Positions 48,640 through 59,699 of a DNA stretch of 64,000 nucleotides are shown here, one piece after another. The notes under the pieces were generated by a model, which was not told the DNA's origin, did not search any database, and worked only from the letters and a program-made list of their open reading frames with translations. Source of the DNA: Parapristionchus giblindavisi. Lineage: Eukaryota > Nematoda > Chromadorea > Rhabditida > Diplogasteridae. The position numbers and the translations under genes were made by a program. Position 1 is the stretch's first letter; each line of letters starts with the position of its first letter. The stretch is from the NCBI GenBank assembly GCA_943737045.1, contig CALSFV010000273.1, positions 237,501 through 301,500 of the forward strand, given 5' to 3'.

Positions 48640-49670
48640 CGCCCTCCCTCTCCCTCTCCCTCTACCTCTGCCTCTGCCTCTACCGCTCCCTCTCCCTCTC
48701 CCTCTCCCTCTCCCTCTCCCTCTCCCTCTCCCTCTCCCTCTCCCTCTCCCCCTCTCCCTCTCCCTCTCCCTCTCCCTCTCCCTCTCCCTCTCCCTCTCCC
48801 TCTCCCTCTCCCTCTCCCTCTCCCTCTCCCTCTCCCTCTCCCTCTCCCTCTCCCTCTCCCTCTCCCTCTCCCTCTCCCTCTCCCTCTCCCTCTCCCTCTC
48901 CCTCTCCCTCTGCCTCTACCGCTCCCTCTCCCTCTCCCTCTCCCTCTCCCTCTCCCTCTCCCTCTCCCTCTCCCTCTCCCTCTCCCTCTCCCTCTCCCTC
49001 TCCCTCTCCCTCTCCCTCTCCCTCTCCCTCTCCCTCTCCCTCTCCCTCTCCCTCTCCCTCTCCCTCTACCTCTGCCTCTGCCTCTACCGCTCCCTCTCCC
49101 TCTCCCTCTCCCTCTCCCTCTCCCTCTCCCTCTCCCTCTCCCTCTCCCTCTCCCTCTCCCTCTCCCTCTCCCTCTCCCTCTCCCTCTCCCTCTCCCTCTC
49201 CCTCTCCCTCTCCCTCTCCCTCTCCCTCTCCCTCTCCCTCTCCCTCTCCCTCTCCCTCTCCCTCTCCCTCTCCCTCTCCCTCTCCCTCTCCCTCTCCCTC
49301 TCCCTCTCCCTCTCCCTCTCCCTCTCCCTCTCCCTCTCCCTTTCCCTCTCCCTCTCCCTCTCCCTCTCCCTCTCCCTCTCCCTCTCCCTCTCCCTCTCCC
49401 TCTCCCTCTACCTCTCCCTCTACCTCTGCCTCTGCCTCTACCGCTCCCTCTCCCTCTCCCTCTCCCTCTCCCTCTCCCTCTCCCTCTCCCTCTCCCTCTC
49501 CCTCTCCCTCTCCCTCTCCCTCTCCCTCTCCCTCTCCCTCTCCCTCTCCCTCTCCCTCTCCCTCTCCCTCTCCCTCTCCCTCTCCCTCTCCCTCTCCCTC
49601 TCCCTCTCCCTCTCCCTCTCCCTCTCCCTCTCCCTCTCCCTCTCCCTCTCCCTCTCCCTCTCCCTCTTCG
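48640..49670. repeat. ~1-kb CCCTCT hexamer array with higher-order markers
   Basis: About 170 copies of CCCTCT, almost perfect. Variant blocks 'tacctctgcctctgcctcta' and 'ccgctccctctc' recur near 48662, 48910, 49068 and 49415, marking longer internal duplications. Three long open frames through it (Ser-Pro, Leu-Pro and Gly-Glu dipeptides) are by-products, because a hexamer without stops is open in every frame. Confidence 0.97.
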
Positions 49671-49981
49671 TTCGCTTCCGCCTGAACCGTTCCTAATTTC
49701 CTGAGGATCGAGTATTGTCTAGATGTCATAGCCTTCCATCGAAGACCATGAGACAAAAACAAACAGTTAAAACCCAGACAATAGTGGTTAGAATAAGGAA
49801 TTAATGAATCTTTTTGTTTCCGGAAATGGTATCGCCACGTGGATTCAAAAGTATTTATAGGGTTTTTTTTTCAATGTTGTTCATTTCATGCTGCAACTTT
49901 TCTTGCTCTAATACAGACATGAAACTTTATATATAAATAATAAATGTTGACTTTTTTAAATTACTCTGTGGACCTGAAAAC

Positions 49982-50030
49982 CCGCGACGTTATGCTCACT
50001 AGTGAGCACTTTTACCACTGCGCTACGGGA
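49982..50030 (-). other. tRNA-like sequence
   Basis: On the minus strand 'cccgtagcgcagtggtaaaa' followed by 'cgcgggttttcaggtcc' resembles tRNA A and B boxes, with the B box degenerate. No acceptor stem is seen. It is probably a SINE or pseudogene remnant. Confidence 0.4.
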
Positions 50031-50337
50031 TTGATGAATGTGCACCGATCGACGGAGACGGGGAGGAAGAGGGTACGGAGGACTTGGGCGCGTGTGGGGG
50101 GATTGTCGTAGCAGGTTTGGGATTTAGCTGCAGAAGAAGCATTACATGAGCAAGAATTCCATAACGATTATCTGAACGATGAAACATATTCCGATCGGCT
50201 TGATAAATGAATTGTAATGAACGACAATGTAAAACAATTGAGAAAACACGTTAGCAAACACGTTAGCAAGGAATGACATCTTTCAGAATTTGAATTAGTC
50301 CTAGATTGTGAAGAGTTTGTAAAGAATCAAATTTTCT

Positions 50338-50397
50338 TGTTAATATGTGAAATGGAAAGATCGCGTTCCCTCGATCTTTCCATTTCACATATTAACA
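50338..50397. other. Perfect ~27-bp stem hairpin
   Basis: TTGTTAATATGTGAAATGG and AAAGATCG pair exactly with the following complement across an 8-base loop 'cgttccct'. The element is about 62 bp. No target duplication or family members are seen in the window. It could be a tiny foldback element or a small-RNA hairpin. Confidence 0.7.
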
Positions 50398-50705
50398 ATT
50401 ATTTCATTTTCATGTTTCTACTCGTCGGAAATTCTACAGCAGCACCATTGATAAAGAGTATATCTTTTTGTTATATTACACAACATATTCATTATTAATT
50501 ATTAGAGAATATTATGTCTAAAATTGATTAATCGATTTTTCGTGTCGTTCACATCGCAAGTGAAATCGTGACAACAACTGCAAAAGAGACGAAGATGAAG
50601 ATGAGAAAAATAAAGGACCCAGGAAGGTACGATTAATGTGAAGTACAGTATATCAAAGCATGCAAACTTACTCTAGTAATATTATATAGCATGCAATATA
50701 AAACT

Positions 50706-50752
50706 AGTTAAGGCCCCGCTGTTTCGGCCAGGGGTTCTAGACAGCGGAACCC
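50706..50752 (-). other. Conserved hairpin motif (CCGCTGT...ACAGCGG), copy 3
   Basis: Inverted copy of the block at 16425 and 29045: on the minus strand 'gggttccgctgtctagaacc' then 'ggccgaaacagcggggc'. Similarity extends little beyond 50 bases, so the core itself seems conserved. It lies directly left of the foldback element starting at 50758. Confidence 0.6.
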
Positions 50753-50757
50753 TACTC

Positions 50758-53246
50758 ATAAGGGAGGGGTACTTAGCCGTGTGCGATAAAACCTAACAAA
50801 AAGTGCATGGTTGGAAAGAGGATCAAATTCTAAGGGGGGTGACATTTCAGCAACCGACATTTCGGCAACCGACATTTCAGCAACCGCATTTCAGCAACCG
50901 ACATTTCGGCAACGGGGCATAACTCGGCTCATAGAGGTCCTAGAAACTTGGGATGGGTATCATTGTGATCAGCATCAGTAACACTACCGTAATCTACCGT
51001 AACCCAGTTCGGTGGGTCATATCAAGTTCGGTGGGTCAGATTTCACTAAAATTGTTGGAACAGCCACTACTTCTGCGAAATCATTATCAGCTATTGCAAA
51101 CTACAGTAATCTACCGTAACCCGGTTCAGTGGGTCAGATCAAGTTCGGTGGGTCAGATTTAACTAAAAATTGTCGGAATGGCCACTATGTGTGTGATATC
51201 ATCATGAGCTATTGCAAATTACCGTAATCTACCGTAACCCGGTTCGATGGGTCAGATCAAGTTCGGTGGGTTAGATTTGATTATAAATTGTCGGAATGGC
51301 CACTACGTGTGTGATATCATCATGAGCTATTGCAAACTACCGTAATCTACCGTAATCCGGTTCGGTGGGTCAGATCAAGTTCGGTGGGTCAGATTTCGCT
51401 AAAATGGTGTGTCAGATTACAGCAAACATGATTGTAACTAACAACAGGGGTATGCGGTAAATGACTTTAAAATATCTAAATTTAAAAAAAAATTTGTGTC
51501 AATTTTCAAATTTTATTTGGAAAAAAATTGCTAGGACCCGACAAGCTAGTTATGGAACGTTACCGGAATGTCGGTTGTGTTATTACTAAAATCTGACCCA
51601 CCGCACTTGATCTGACCCACCGAACTGGGTTACGGTAGATTACGGTAACTGGCAATAGCTCATGATGATATCACACACGTAGTGGCCATTCCGACAATTT
51701 TTAGTCAAATCTGACCCATCGCACTTGATCTGACCCACCGAACCGGGTTACGGTAGTTTGCAATAGCTCATGATGATATCACGCACGTAGTGGCCATTCC
51801 GACAATTTTTAGTCAAATCTGACCCACCGAACTTGATCTGACCCACCGAACTGGGTTACGGTAGATTACTGTAGTTTGCAATAGCTGATAATGATTTCAC
51901 ACAAGTAGTGGCTGTTCCAACAATTTTAGTGAAATCTGACCCACCGAACTTGACATGACCCACCGAACTGGGTTACGGTAGATTACGGTAGTGTTGCTGA
52001 TGCTGATCACATTGATACCCATCTCGTGTTTCTATGACTCCAACGAACCGCGTTATGCCCCGATCTGACCCACCGAACTTGATCTGACCCACCGAACTGG
52101 GTTACGGTAGATTACGGTAGTGTTACTGATGCTGATCACAATGATACCCATCCCAAGTTTCTATGACCCCTACGAACCGAGTTATGCCCCGTTGCCGAAA
52201 TGTCGGTTGCCGAATTGTCGGTTGCTGAAATGTCGGTTGCCGAAATGCGGTTGCTGAAATGTCACCCCCCAATTCTAAGACTTTTTGGTCTTTTCATTTT
52301 TTAGGTCTGGGCTTCCTAAGGTCTGAAAATCGATTTTTTTGAAAATGAGCAATTCCGTTGGTGAATACCTCATCACGCCCTTGCATTCCTTTCCCAAGCA
52401 ACACGTGGCGCAGTAGGTAAGAGGCTCGTCTATGTAATTTATGATTGTTCGGGTTCGATGGTTCGATTCCTCGTATTGCAACTTTTTTTTGCTCATTTTC
52501 TTTTTGATCAGAATCCTTTTTATTAATAATTTAACAGCAAATCTACCAGTCAATACTAACGGTTCATATTGGACCAGAAACATGAAAAGCAGAAGCTGCA
52601 TCGAGGACAGATGGTACAGCCTGGCTCGTCACAGGGGCAAGTCGTAGAGATTCCTTGACCGAATATGACGCTCATGGGTGAATCCCAGGGAGGCGGGCGG
52701 GTGTTAATGAACTTGAGCAGGTTGTCGCGAGCGGAGATGCGGTAATCAATTTATCGGAAGAGTATCGTGGAGTTCAACTGCTTCTGAATATCCTTGATTT
52801 GGTGCCAGGCTGTACCATCTGTCCTCGCTGCAGAGTCAGCTTCTGCTGTTCATGTTTCTGGTCCAATATGCACCGTTATTAAGTATTGACTGGTAGATTT
52901 GCTGTTAAATTGTTAATAGAAAGGAGTTTGATCAAAAATAAAATGAGCAAAAAAAGTTGTAATACGAGGAATCGAACCATCGAACCCGAACAATCAAGAA
53001 TTACATAGACGAGCCTCTTACCGACTGCGCCACGTGTTGCTTGGGAAGGGAATGCAACGGCGTGATGAGGTATCTAACAGATTCCATTCACCCATGGAAT
53101 TGCTCATTTTCAAAATCGATTTTCAGACCTTAGGAAGCCCAGACCCAAAAAATGAAAAGACCAAAAAGTCTTAGAATTTGATCCTCTTTCCAGCCATGCA
53201 CTTTTTGTTAGGTTTTATCGCACACGGCTAAGTACCCCTCCCTTAT
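50758..53246. mobile_element. Outer foldback element carrying tRNA-like arms
   Basis: Without the insertion at 50834-52270, a roughly 1.05-kb palindrome remains. 'ataagggaggggtacttagc' at 50758 pairs with the complement ending 53246, and 'gactttttggtcttttcatt' at about 52280 pairs with that near 53150. Each arm contains a tRNA-like stretch with 'gtggcgcagtaggtaagagg' and 'ggttcgattcctcg' (52407-52480 plus; about 52963-53035 minus, the minus copy reading 'gtcggtaagagg'). The centre is near 52720. No protein is encoded. Confidence 0.85.
50834..52270. mobile_element. Inner foldback element with AATTCTAA(G) target duplication
   Basis: Ends GGGGGGTGACATTTCAGCAA and its complement, flanked on the left by AATTCTAA(G) ending 50833/50834 and on the right by AATTCTAAG at 52271-52279. 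The 8-9 bp duplication fits a Mutator-like or hAT mechanism. Arms consist of tandem units of 'ttcggtgggtcagatcaag' and 'taccgtaatctaccgtaac' (left 50985-51420, right inverted 51590-52110), centre near 51530. It splits the outer foldback, whose sequence resumes without loss. Confidence 0.93.
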
Positions 53247-53738
53247 CAGTAGAACCACCACTGAGTATTGTTAACAAAATTATTGTATAATAAATGCTCC
53301 GATAATATGACATGATAGATGATCTTTAATCTTTGTGAACCCCTCGTCATCCGAAGCTCTGGACTTACAAGCTCGTCACATAATCAAGACTATCAAGGTA
53401 TCGATTGATGTTTCTATTCCTTAGCCATCAAATCAATCGATCTTTGATCAAGGATCTTAATGTATCTGAATGTCTGACTTATGAATTATAAACATATTCG
53501 AAATAGGTTTTTTTCCCAAATTTATTATCCCGCTCTTTCGAGGTTATTCCAAAAAAATGAGTAATACTCAGTTTGATTCTCTACACGGAAGTCTTTAGTA
53601 AAAGGCGAAAGATTTTATCGGATAATTGCAGAGGATCCAGAGAGAGCATTAATCTAGCAAATGTGTTTTTTGGTGTGTGTTCAGTTTTATTCGGGTTCAG
53701 TTTAAGTTGAATTTATTCAACTTAAACAACTTATAAAG

Positions 53739-54005
53739 GGTCCGTCCAATCTGTCAAAAAAGATGCGAATAAAGTTGCGAACAAAGTTCGCAACTTTGTT
53801 CGCATCTTTTTCTCTAAATCTCTCGAAATACACGCTCTCTAATTCTCTCTAACAAAAGATGCGAAGAAAGTTGCGACCAAAAGATCGCAACAAAGTTGCG
53901 AACTTTGTTGCGAGGTCGGTTAGAGCAGGCGAGAGAGTGTGCATTTGAAGAGGAGCAGAAAAAGTAAACGGAGCTTTACACAAAGTTGCGACCAAAGTTG
54001 AATTT
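53739..54005 (+). mobile_element. Left terminal sequence (GGGTCCGTCCAATCTGTCA)
   Basis: GGGTCCGTCCAATCTGTCA is followed by hairpin-rich sequence built from 'gatgcgaa', 'aaagttgcgaac' and their complements. The same terminus and same kind of subterminal repeats occur inverted at 59700-59813. No target duplication is visible next to either end. Confidence 0.65.
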
Positions 54006-54344
54006 ACAAAAGTGATAGTTTGATGATTAAATTGCTCTTGCTCAATTCTCGATGAAAGTGTGTTCAATAATTTATAAATATTTTTTGCGAAAACACTTAT
54101 CATTTACACGAAAACTGTACAAGAAATCGTGTGCATTCTCAGTCACACTCGTCCAATTTTAGAGAGCGCGGAGCAGTTGGCGTGCAGTGAAGGGTGAAGG
54201 GTGGGGCGATACCCAGCACACGCGTGCGCGATCTCTCCCTCGCAGCGCGCGACTTCACCAGTTCACTGTTCTTTCACTCTTTCTCTCCACTCTTTCCGTT
54301 CTTTCCGCTTATCAATCGCATTTATCTGTAACAGAATGAATTTA

Positions 54345-54490
54345 GGTTACTAAAGATATGCTCGCGACGACCACACGTATCGGCTCTCAACACCAAGAAC
54401 GCTCTGCGGGTCAAGCACGTCGACCTCTACGTCTACTTCAAGAGGCATCTTTGGGTTGAATATGCCATCATCGGGCAGCTACAGTCGTCA
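54345..54490 (+). pseudogene. Orphan exon-like segment
   Basis: An acceptor-like 'tttaggtt' is followed by an open frame with NALRVKHVDLYVYFKRHLW and a donor-like 'tcag|gtagtc'. The frame is coding-like against its pyrimidine-rich surroundings, but I do not recognise a family and no neighbour exon joins it. It could be a captured exon. Confidence 0.35.
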
Positions 54491-54539
54491 GGTAGTCTTA
54501 TTATTTTTAATTTTTACGCTTTCTTGTATCAATTGCATA

Positions 54540-54990
54540 CTCTTGTACACGCTTGTTGTGAATACACTCTCCTCTCTGTCTTACTCTCCTCTCAGTCTCA
54601 CTCTCCTCTGTGCCTCACTGTCCTCTCTGCCTCACTGTCCTCTCTGCCTCACTCTCCTCTTTGTCTTTCTCGCGACACGCTTGTTGTGAAATACCCTCTC
54701 CTCTCTGTCTTACTCTCCTCTCTGTTTCACTCTCCTCTCTGTCTCACTCTCCTCTCTGCCTCACTCTCCTCTTTGTCTTTCTCGCGACACGCTTCTTGTG
54801 AAATACCCTCTCCTCTCTGTCTTACTCTCCTCTCTGTCTCACTCTCCTCTGTGCCTCACTGTCCTCTCTGCCTCACTCTCCTCTTTGTCTTTCTCGCGAC
54901 ACGCTTGTTGTGAAATACCCTCTCCTCTCCGTCTTACTCTCCTCTCTGTCTCACTCTTCTCTCTGTCTCACTCTCTCTTTCTCGCGATAG
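54540..54990 (+). repeat. Pyrimidine-rich tandem repeat, ~110-130 bp units
   Basis: 'cacgcttgttgtgaa' or a one-base variant recurs near 54549, 54677, 54790 and 54900, separated by runs of 'ctctcctctctg.ctcact'. Open frames across it are low-complexity. 55000-55250 is similar pyrimidine-rich DNA, then a hairpin 'gtccgtatccgtgaaaaa' with its complement at 55255-55308. Confidence 0.8.
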
Positions 54991-55649
54991 GGTGCGCGCA
55001 TTTCACTCTCTATCTCTCTTACTCTTTTTTACCCTTATTTTTAAAATCCACTGTCCATTTGACTTTCCCAATGCTCTGATTACATTTCTCTTGTGTAGTT
55101 CCACTTTTCTTCTGGTACATATTTCTTCTGGTTAGCTTATTTTCTCATTAGTTTTTTTATTTACACTTGTTTTCACCGCTTCCCTTTTCACTCTCTCAAT
55201 TTCACACACTCTCTCACCTCCTTCCCTCTCTCTAGCGCTCTAAGTTCCTCTCTGTCCGTATCCGTGAAAAAAGACTGGCGCTCATACTTTTTCACGGATA
55301 CGGACACGAATCGCCCGAATCCGATATGAAAAAAGAGTTCGTACCCATTGCCCTCCGTATGTCTGGATTACCGAGACAGTGAGCGGCCCTATTTAGAGCG
55401 ATCTATGTTGTTGTTGTTTTACTATATCTTATAACAGGCGTGAAACTATCAAATCGTTATCATCCCTCTATCTCTATGTCTGCGCCAATCCCGAACCTTC
55501 TGCCTGTAGTTCTCTCCCAGTTGTAAGCATACAAGAATAGCACAGTTGTGATAAAAATGCGTGTATATCTTTCCTCTTTCGTAGTAATAATAACTTATTG
55601 ATTGGTGATGTATTTTAAGCCAACCGTTCGATTCAATACTCCAAATTTC

Positions 55650-55840
55650 AGCATGATGTTCGGTCGTTCTGCCCTCAGCGCTATTTGCATCACAGTCCTC
55701 CCACATCTCGCCTATGTTCTTCTCAACTTGAACAACCTCCGTCCCGCTGAGTCCCTCGCCCTCAGTGAAGAGGTCGAGGCCGAAATCGATGAGATCCGCG
55801 GCTCCAGCAAGTATAAAGATCGTGCAGAGGGAAAACAAGG
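55650..55840 (+). pseudogene. Orphan first-exon-like segment with a membrane helix
   Basis: Acceptor 'aaatttcag' at 55651 precedes ATG ATG and an open frame: FGRSALSAICITVLPHLAYV (a hydrophobic helix) then an acidic stretch SEEVEAEIDEIRG, ending at a donor CAAG|GTACG. It looks like the first exon of a small membrane protein, but nothing downstream continues it: the next exon is topoisomerase II. Family not recognised. Confidence 0.4.
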
Positions 55841-55884
55841 TACGATGACTTGTATCGATCGATGTCATAACAATTATTGATTGA

Positions 55885-57942
55885 TTTGAGGTTGAAAACA
55901 TGTACGTACCCGAGCTGATCTTTGGTACGCTGCTCACATCGTCCAATTACGGGTGGTTGTAACGGATACGGAGCTAAGCTGTGTAATATCTTCTCCACTG
56001 AATTCACTCTCGAAACCAGCAGCAAGGATTACAAGAAGGCTTTCAAACAGGTAATCGATAATGTATCATGATCTACAGAATCGATCGATTCTTCAAAATA
56101 TATTCTACGGCTTTATTGATTTGTTCGTTTACAGACCTGGAAGAACAATAGGACCAAGGATGAGGATGCCGAAGTGAAAGCTACTTCCGGTGATGACTAC
56201 ACTAAGGTACTTATCGATTTATTGATCCATTATTGATTGATTTCTCTAATCTCCATATTGGTTTAGGTAATCTTCAAGCCTGATTTGAAGAAATTCAAGA
56301 TGTCCGAGCTGGATGATGATATCATTGCTCTCATGTATCGGTAAGATCGTAAATTAGTTTATTTTTTTAAATTTAAAAAAAATATTGATTTTTCAGTCGT
56401 GCCTACGATATCGCTGGTGCTGCTCGCGGAGTCAAGGTCTACCTGAATAACAAGCTCATTCCTGTAAGTTACCGTAATTCCGAGATACCGTAATCATAGT
56501 AATGATGTACAGGTAACTGGCTTCAATCAGTACGTTGAGCAGTACATGAAGAATGAGGTTGATGGACAGGGCGAGCCGCTGAAAGTGTGCTATGAACAGG
56601 TATTGATTGATTTGAAATATTTATTGATTGTGAGGGTTACGGTAGCTGACGTGCTGTCTATGATGCCATAAAACAAACCTACACAACGATCTTATTTGAT
56701 AAACTGCGCAGCGATGTGCAGTGCTGTGAATTACCGAGACCTGAGACATACCTTGTTGGACTACCTATCCTATTCTCGATTCTTAGCTTTGCTCTACAAT
56801 ATCCTCATATCGATCAATATTGATTATACATCATTGTAGGTGAGTGATCGTTGGGAGGTGGCTCCTACCGTATTCGACAAGGGCTTCCAGCAAGTCTCGT
56901 TCGTTAATTCCATCGCCACTACCAAGGTATGCCAAAATAATATAATAATAATAATTTATTCCTTCAAAATGATGAGCAATTAATCAATGAATAATGCCGA
57001 TTCAGGGTGGTCGACACGTTGACTATGTTGCCGATCAAATGGTCCAGAAGCTAATCGATACGATCAAGAAGAAGGTTGGCAAGAGTACGGTACAAGTCAA
57101 GCCTTTCCAAGTATGTTTCTGATCATTTTGACGATTTATTGATTGATGGATTCACATTATCGATTGATCATTTACAGGTGAAGAATCACATGTGGGTCTT
57201 CGTGAATTCTCTCATTGAGAACCCCACCTTCGACTCGCAGACCAAGGAGACCATGACCCTCTAGTCGAAGAGTTTCGGATCCAAGTGTGAGATCTCGGAC
57301 AAGTTTGCCAAACAGGTACGTTGTATTCTGTAGTTTGGTTAACGATTTATGCGACTGACCTACCGTACTTGTTCAAGGCCATACTTTTTCGGTGTCCTCA
57401 CTGTATTTTATTTATCGATTCGATTCATGGTTTAGAAAGTTAGAAGTAGAGTAGTAGAAGGTTTAGAAAGGTGGGTCGATTTAGAAAATCGTTATTTTTC
57501 GCTTAAATTGTAATCTTTCACATAAAAAATGAGCCTTATATAGTGGGTCGACCATGAAAATGAGGCGTATATAGTGGGTCAATCCTCTCATTGTGAGGAT
57601 TGACCTAAAATGAATGTTCAAGGCTCAAGCGTGCGACATTGTGGACTCTCTCGTGGGTGCGCTTCAAGCAGACGGAGATTGTGGACAAGAAGTGCAACAG
57701 CAAGAAGACGAGCAAGATGAAGGTGGGAGCAGATTGGTCGATTAGTTGATTCATTGATTGATTTTCTGCATTATTAATTTATTGATTTTTTTCTGAAATT
57801 ATTGATTAAATGATTACCGCATCTTTGTAGGGCATCCCCAAGCTCGAGGACGCCAACGACGCCTGAACCAAGAACTATCATCTGTGCACGCTCATTCTCA
57901 CCGAGGGAGACTCAGCCAAGACGCTCGCTGTATCTGGTAAGT
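55885..57942 (+). pseudogene. TOP2: DNA topoisomerase II fragment, intron-bearing and broken
   Basis: About nine exons match the ATPase and transducer region up to the TOPRIM start of eukaryotic topoisomerase II. In order: MYVPELIFGTLLTSSNY, NGYGAKLCNIFSTEFTLE, FKPDLKKFKMSELDDDI, RAYDIAGAARGVKVYL, RWEVAPTVF, FVNSIATTK, GGRHVDYVADQMVQKL, VKNHMWVFVNSLIENPTF, GIPKLEDANDA, LILTEGDSAKTLAVSG. Lesions: an out-of-frame deletion near 55947 just before the ATP-binding GxNGYG; TAG at 57262-57264 where the family has Gln; a frameshift near 57660; TGA at 57864-57866 where the family has Gly. The N-terminal start, the catalytic Tyr domain and the C-terminus are absent. Introns are kept, so this is a genomic copy rather than a processed one. 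Confidence 0.92.
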
Positions 57943-58099
57943 ATCGATTGTAATATCGATTAATTGATTTATTGCCGTAGTATTGGCTGTACTGTAATCA
58001 TACGTGGGCGGTATTGTCGCTAGCGTCAAGACCCATCCGATTTTAGCATCCGACCCACCCCATTTTCTCAAAAATCACCCGGGGGATGGGATATATATC

Positions 58100-58416
58100 T
58101 GTTAGATAAGTCTTTTGAAGTATGTCCGTCGATATCGATTAGTCAGAGTGGCTCAATAGCCAATCGATAATCCACTTTGATGACGTCACTCGCTCCTTTA
58201 CTGATATGTACGCCACCTAGTTATTGTAGTCTGGCCTAGCGTACAACCGTTGACCCGTTGAACCCCTTGATTGCCTACGCGGTCACGCGCCCCCTATATA
58301 AAGCTGCGGTTTCGCTTCCCAGCTCACTTCTATTAGTTTATCTCACGTTGCACTGTTAATTCTCTCTCCGATAAAGTCTCTATTCTGCTACACGAGTTGT
58401 GCCTAAGGACATAACA
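58100..58416 (+). mobile_element. Probable solo LTR (TGTTAG...TAACA)
   Basis: A 317-bp block starts TGTTAG and ends ATAACA. It has a strong TATA box (CCCTATATAAAG near 58287) about 125 bases before its end, with a start-site-like pyrimidine region and 'ccgataaagtctc' after it. This is the layout of a long terminal repeat, but no 5-bp target duplication is readable and no internal retrovirus-like genes are in the window. Alternatively it is an isolated pol II promoter. It lies between the TOP2 and GMPPB fragments. Confidence 0.45.
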
Positions 58417-58462
58417 TTTACTATGATAATTATAATAATAATAATAATAATAAATGTTTGAG

Positions 58463-58819
58463 GCGAACACATCAAGGGCAACGTGCTCGTCGACCCGACC
58501 GCAGTCATCGGCGATGGTTGGGTGATTGGACCGGATGTTGTAAGTGCCAATATTGATTGATTTACTTATTTAATTATTGATTGATAGATTGATGTCTTTA
58601 TTGATTTATTGACTTGTGATTACATATTCTGTCGTGCACGGCGGCTCAATGATAGTAACTAAGGTGCTCCCGCAATCTCAAACTGAGTTGTCTTTTTCAG
58701 GTTCCTGGGTGCGCATGGATGGCTCGTCGGTGCTGGGCGATGACGTCGTCGTCAAAGATGAGCTCTACTTCAACAAGGCCATCTCGGCCAGCGTACCACA
58801 GAGGGAAGTCATCATGTAG
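58463..58819 (+). pseudogene. GMPPB: GDP-mannose pyrophosphorylase B, C-terminal exons only
   Basis: Mannose-1-phosphate guanylyltransferase makes GDP-mannose for glycosylation. Exon 58463-58539 encodes HIKGNVLVDPTAVIGDGWVI and GPDV, the start of the family's left-handed beta-helix. Exon 58701-58819 encodes [20 protein letters not shown] and ends with [10 protein letters not shown] and a stop, matching the conserved C-terminus. The nucleotidyltransferase domain and about 40 helix residues between the two exons are missing; that place has 'cggcggctcaatgatagtaa', a repeat also found near 21539. Same strand as the TOP2 fragment, less than 600 bp downstream, so both look like captured pieces. Confidence 0.88.
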
Positions 58820-59699
58820 AGACACTCTCACTCTCACAACGTCCCCCCCCCCCTGATTTTGGTATACGGTAGTCCCACAATAGATTGATTGTCACAACGA
58901 TCCCACCCTGATTTTGGTTTACGTTAGCCCCTTTTATTGATTGATTGATTCGTAGCTCGATAGATTATTTCTTTGTATGAGCCCCAGCCATGTGACGATT
59001 CTTCTGTACATACCAGACGATTGTTTTTTGTCATAGTCTATCTATTTATTGATTGATTTTTATGCATTCGGTTTTATACCTATTGATCAATTCACGCTAG
59101 GATGACGTCACGCTTCATATGCTGCGACCGGACGCCCATTTTCCCATTCGTCAATCGATCAATAATTGTATATTGATCGACTACCCACCGTAATCTCACT
59201 CACTCCTCGTTATTCATTTGTTCTTTCACCCAATTATTGCTTTCTACATAACATGTTTCTCCCTCTCATCTATTATATTTGTACTTGTAGTGCTTGTCAT
59301 TGTCTCGTTTTCATACTTTTTGGTTCGATTTATTACTTTGTTCATACAGTAATTTTAAAGGAATGTTTTGTGTTGACATGAAATATCTATAAAACCCGAA
59401 AAAACACAAAGAATAACGTAGAATCATCAACAAAAAGGTCTCGGTAAGGATAATTTACAATTAGTCAATCACCTGACCCGTCGCAATCAATTTGACCCAA
59501 TGAACTGGGTTACTGTAGGTTACGGTAGGTAGATTACGGTAGATTATGATGGCTTAAATAATGAGTTAACTTGATAGTTGTTAGAACCGGCGGAGCTCCG
59601 CCCACCACCCGTTAGTTTAGTCACACACCAAACCCGTCTGGGGTTTGCCGAACACTTTATTACAAGTATATAAGCCCCTTTGCCCTGAGAGGGGTAAGA

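Noticed and set aside
48640..49670. Interstitial telomere
   Set aside because: The unit is CCCTCT, not the nematode TTAGGC telomere repeat.
48618..49762. Three ~355-aa open frames across the hexamer array
   Set aside because: Ser-Pro, Leu-Pro and Gly-Glu dipeptide frames arise automatically from a stop-free hexamer; no splice or start context.
55449..55946. 165-aa minus-strand gene
   Set aside because: The opposite strand has proper splice sites and leads into the topoisomerase II exons; the minus frame is its shadow.
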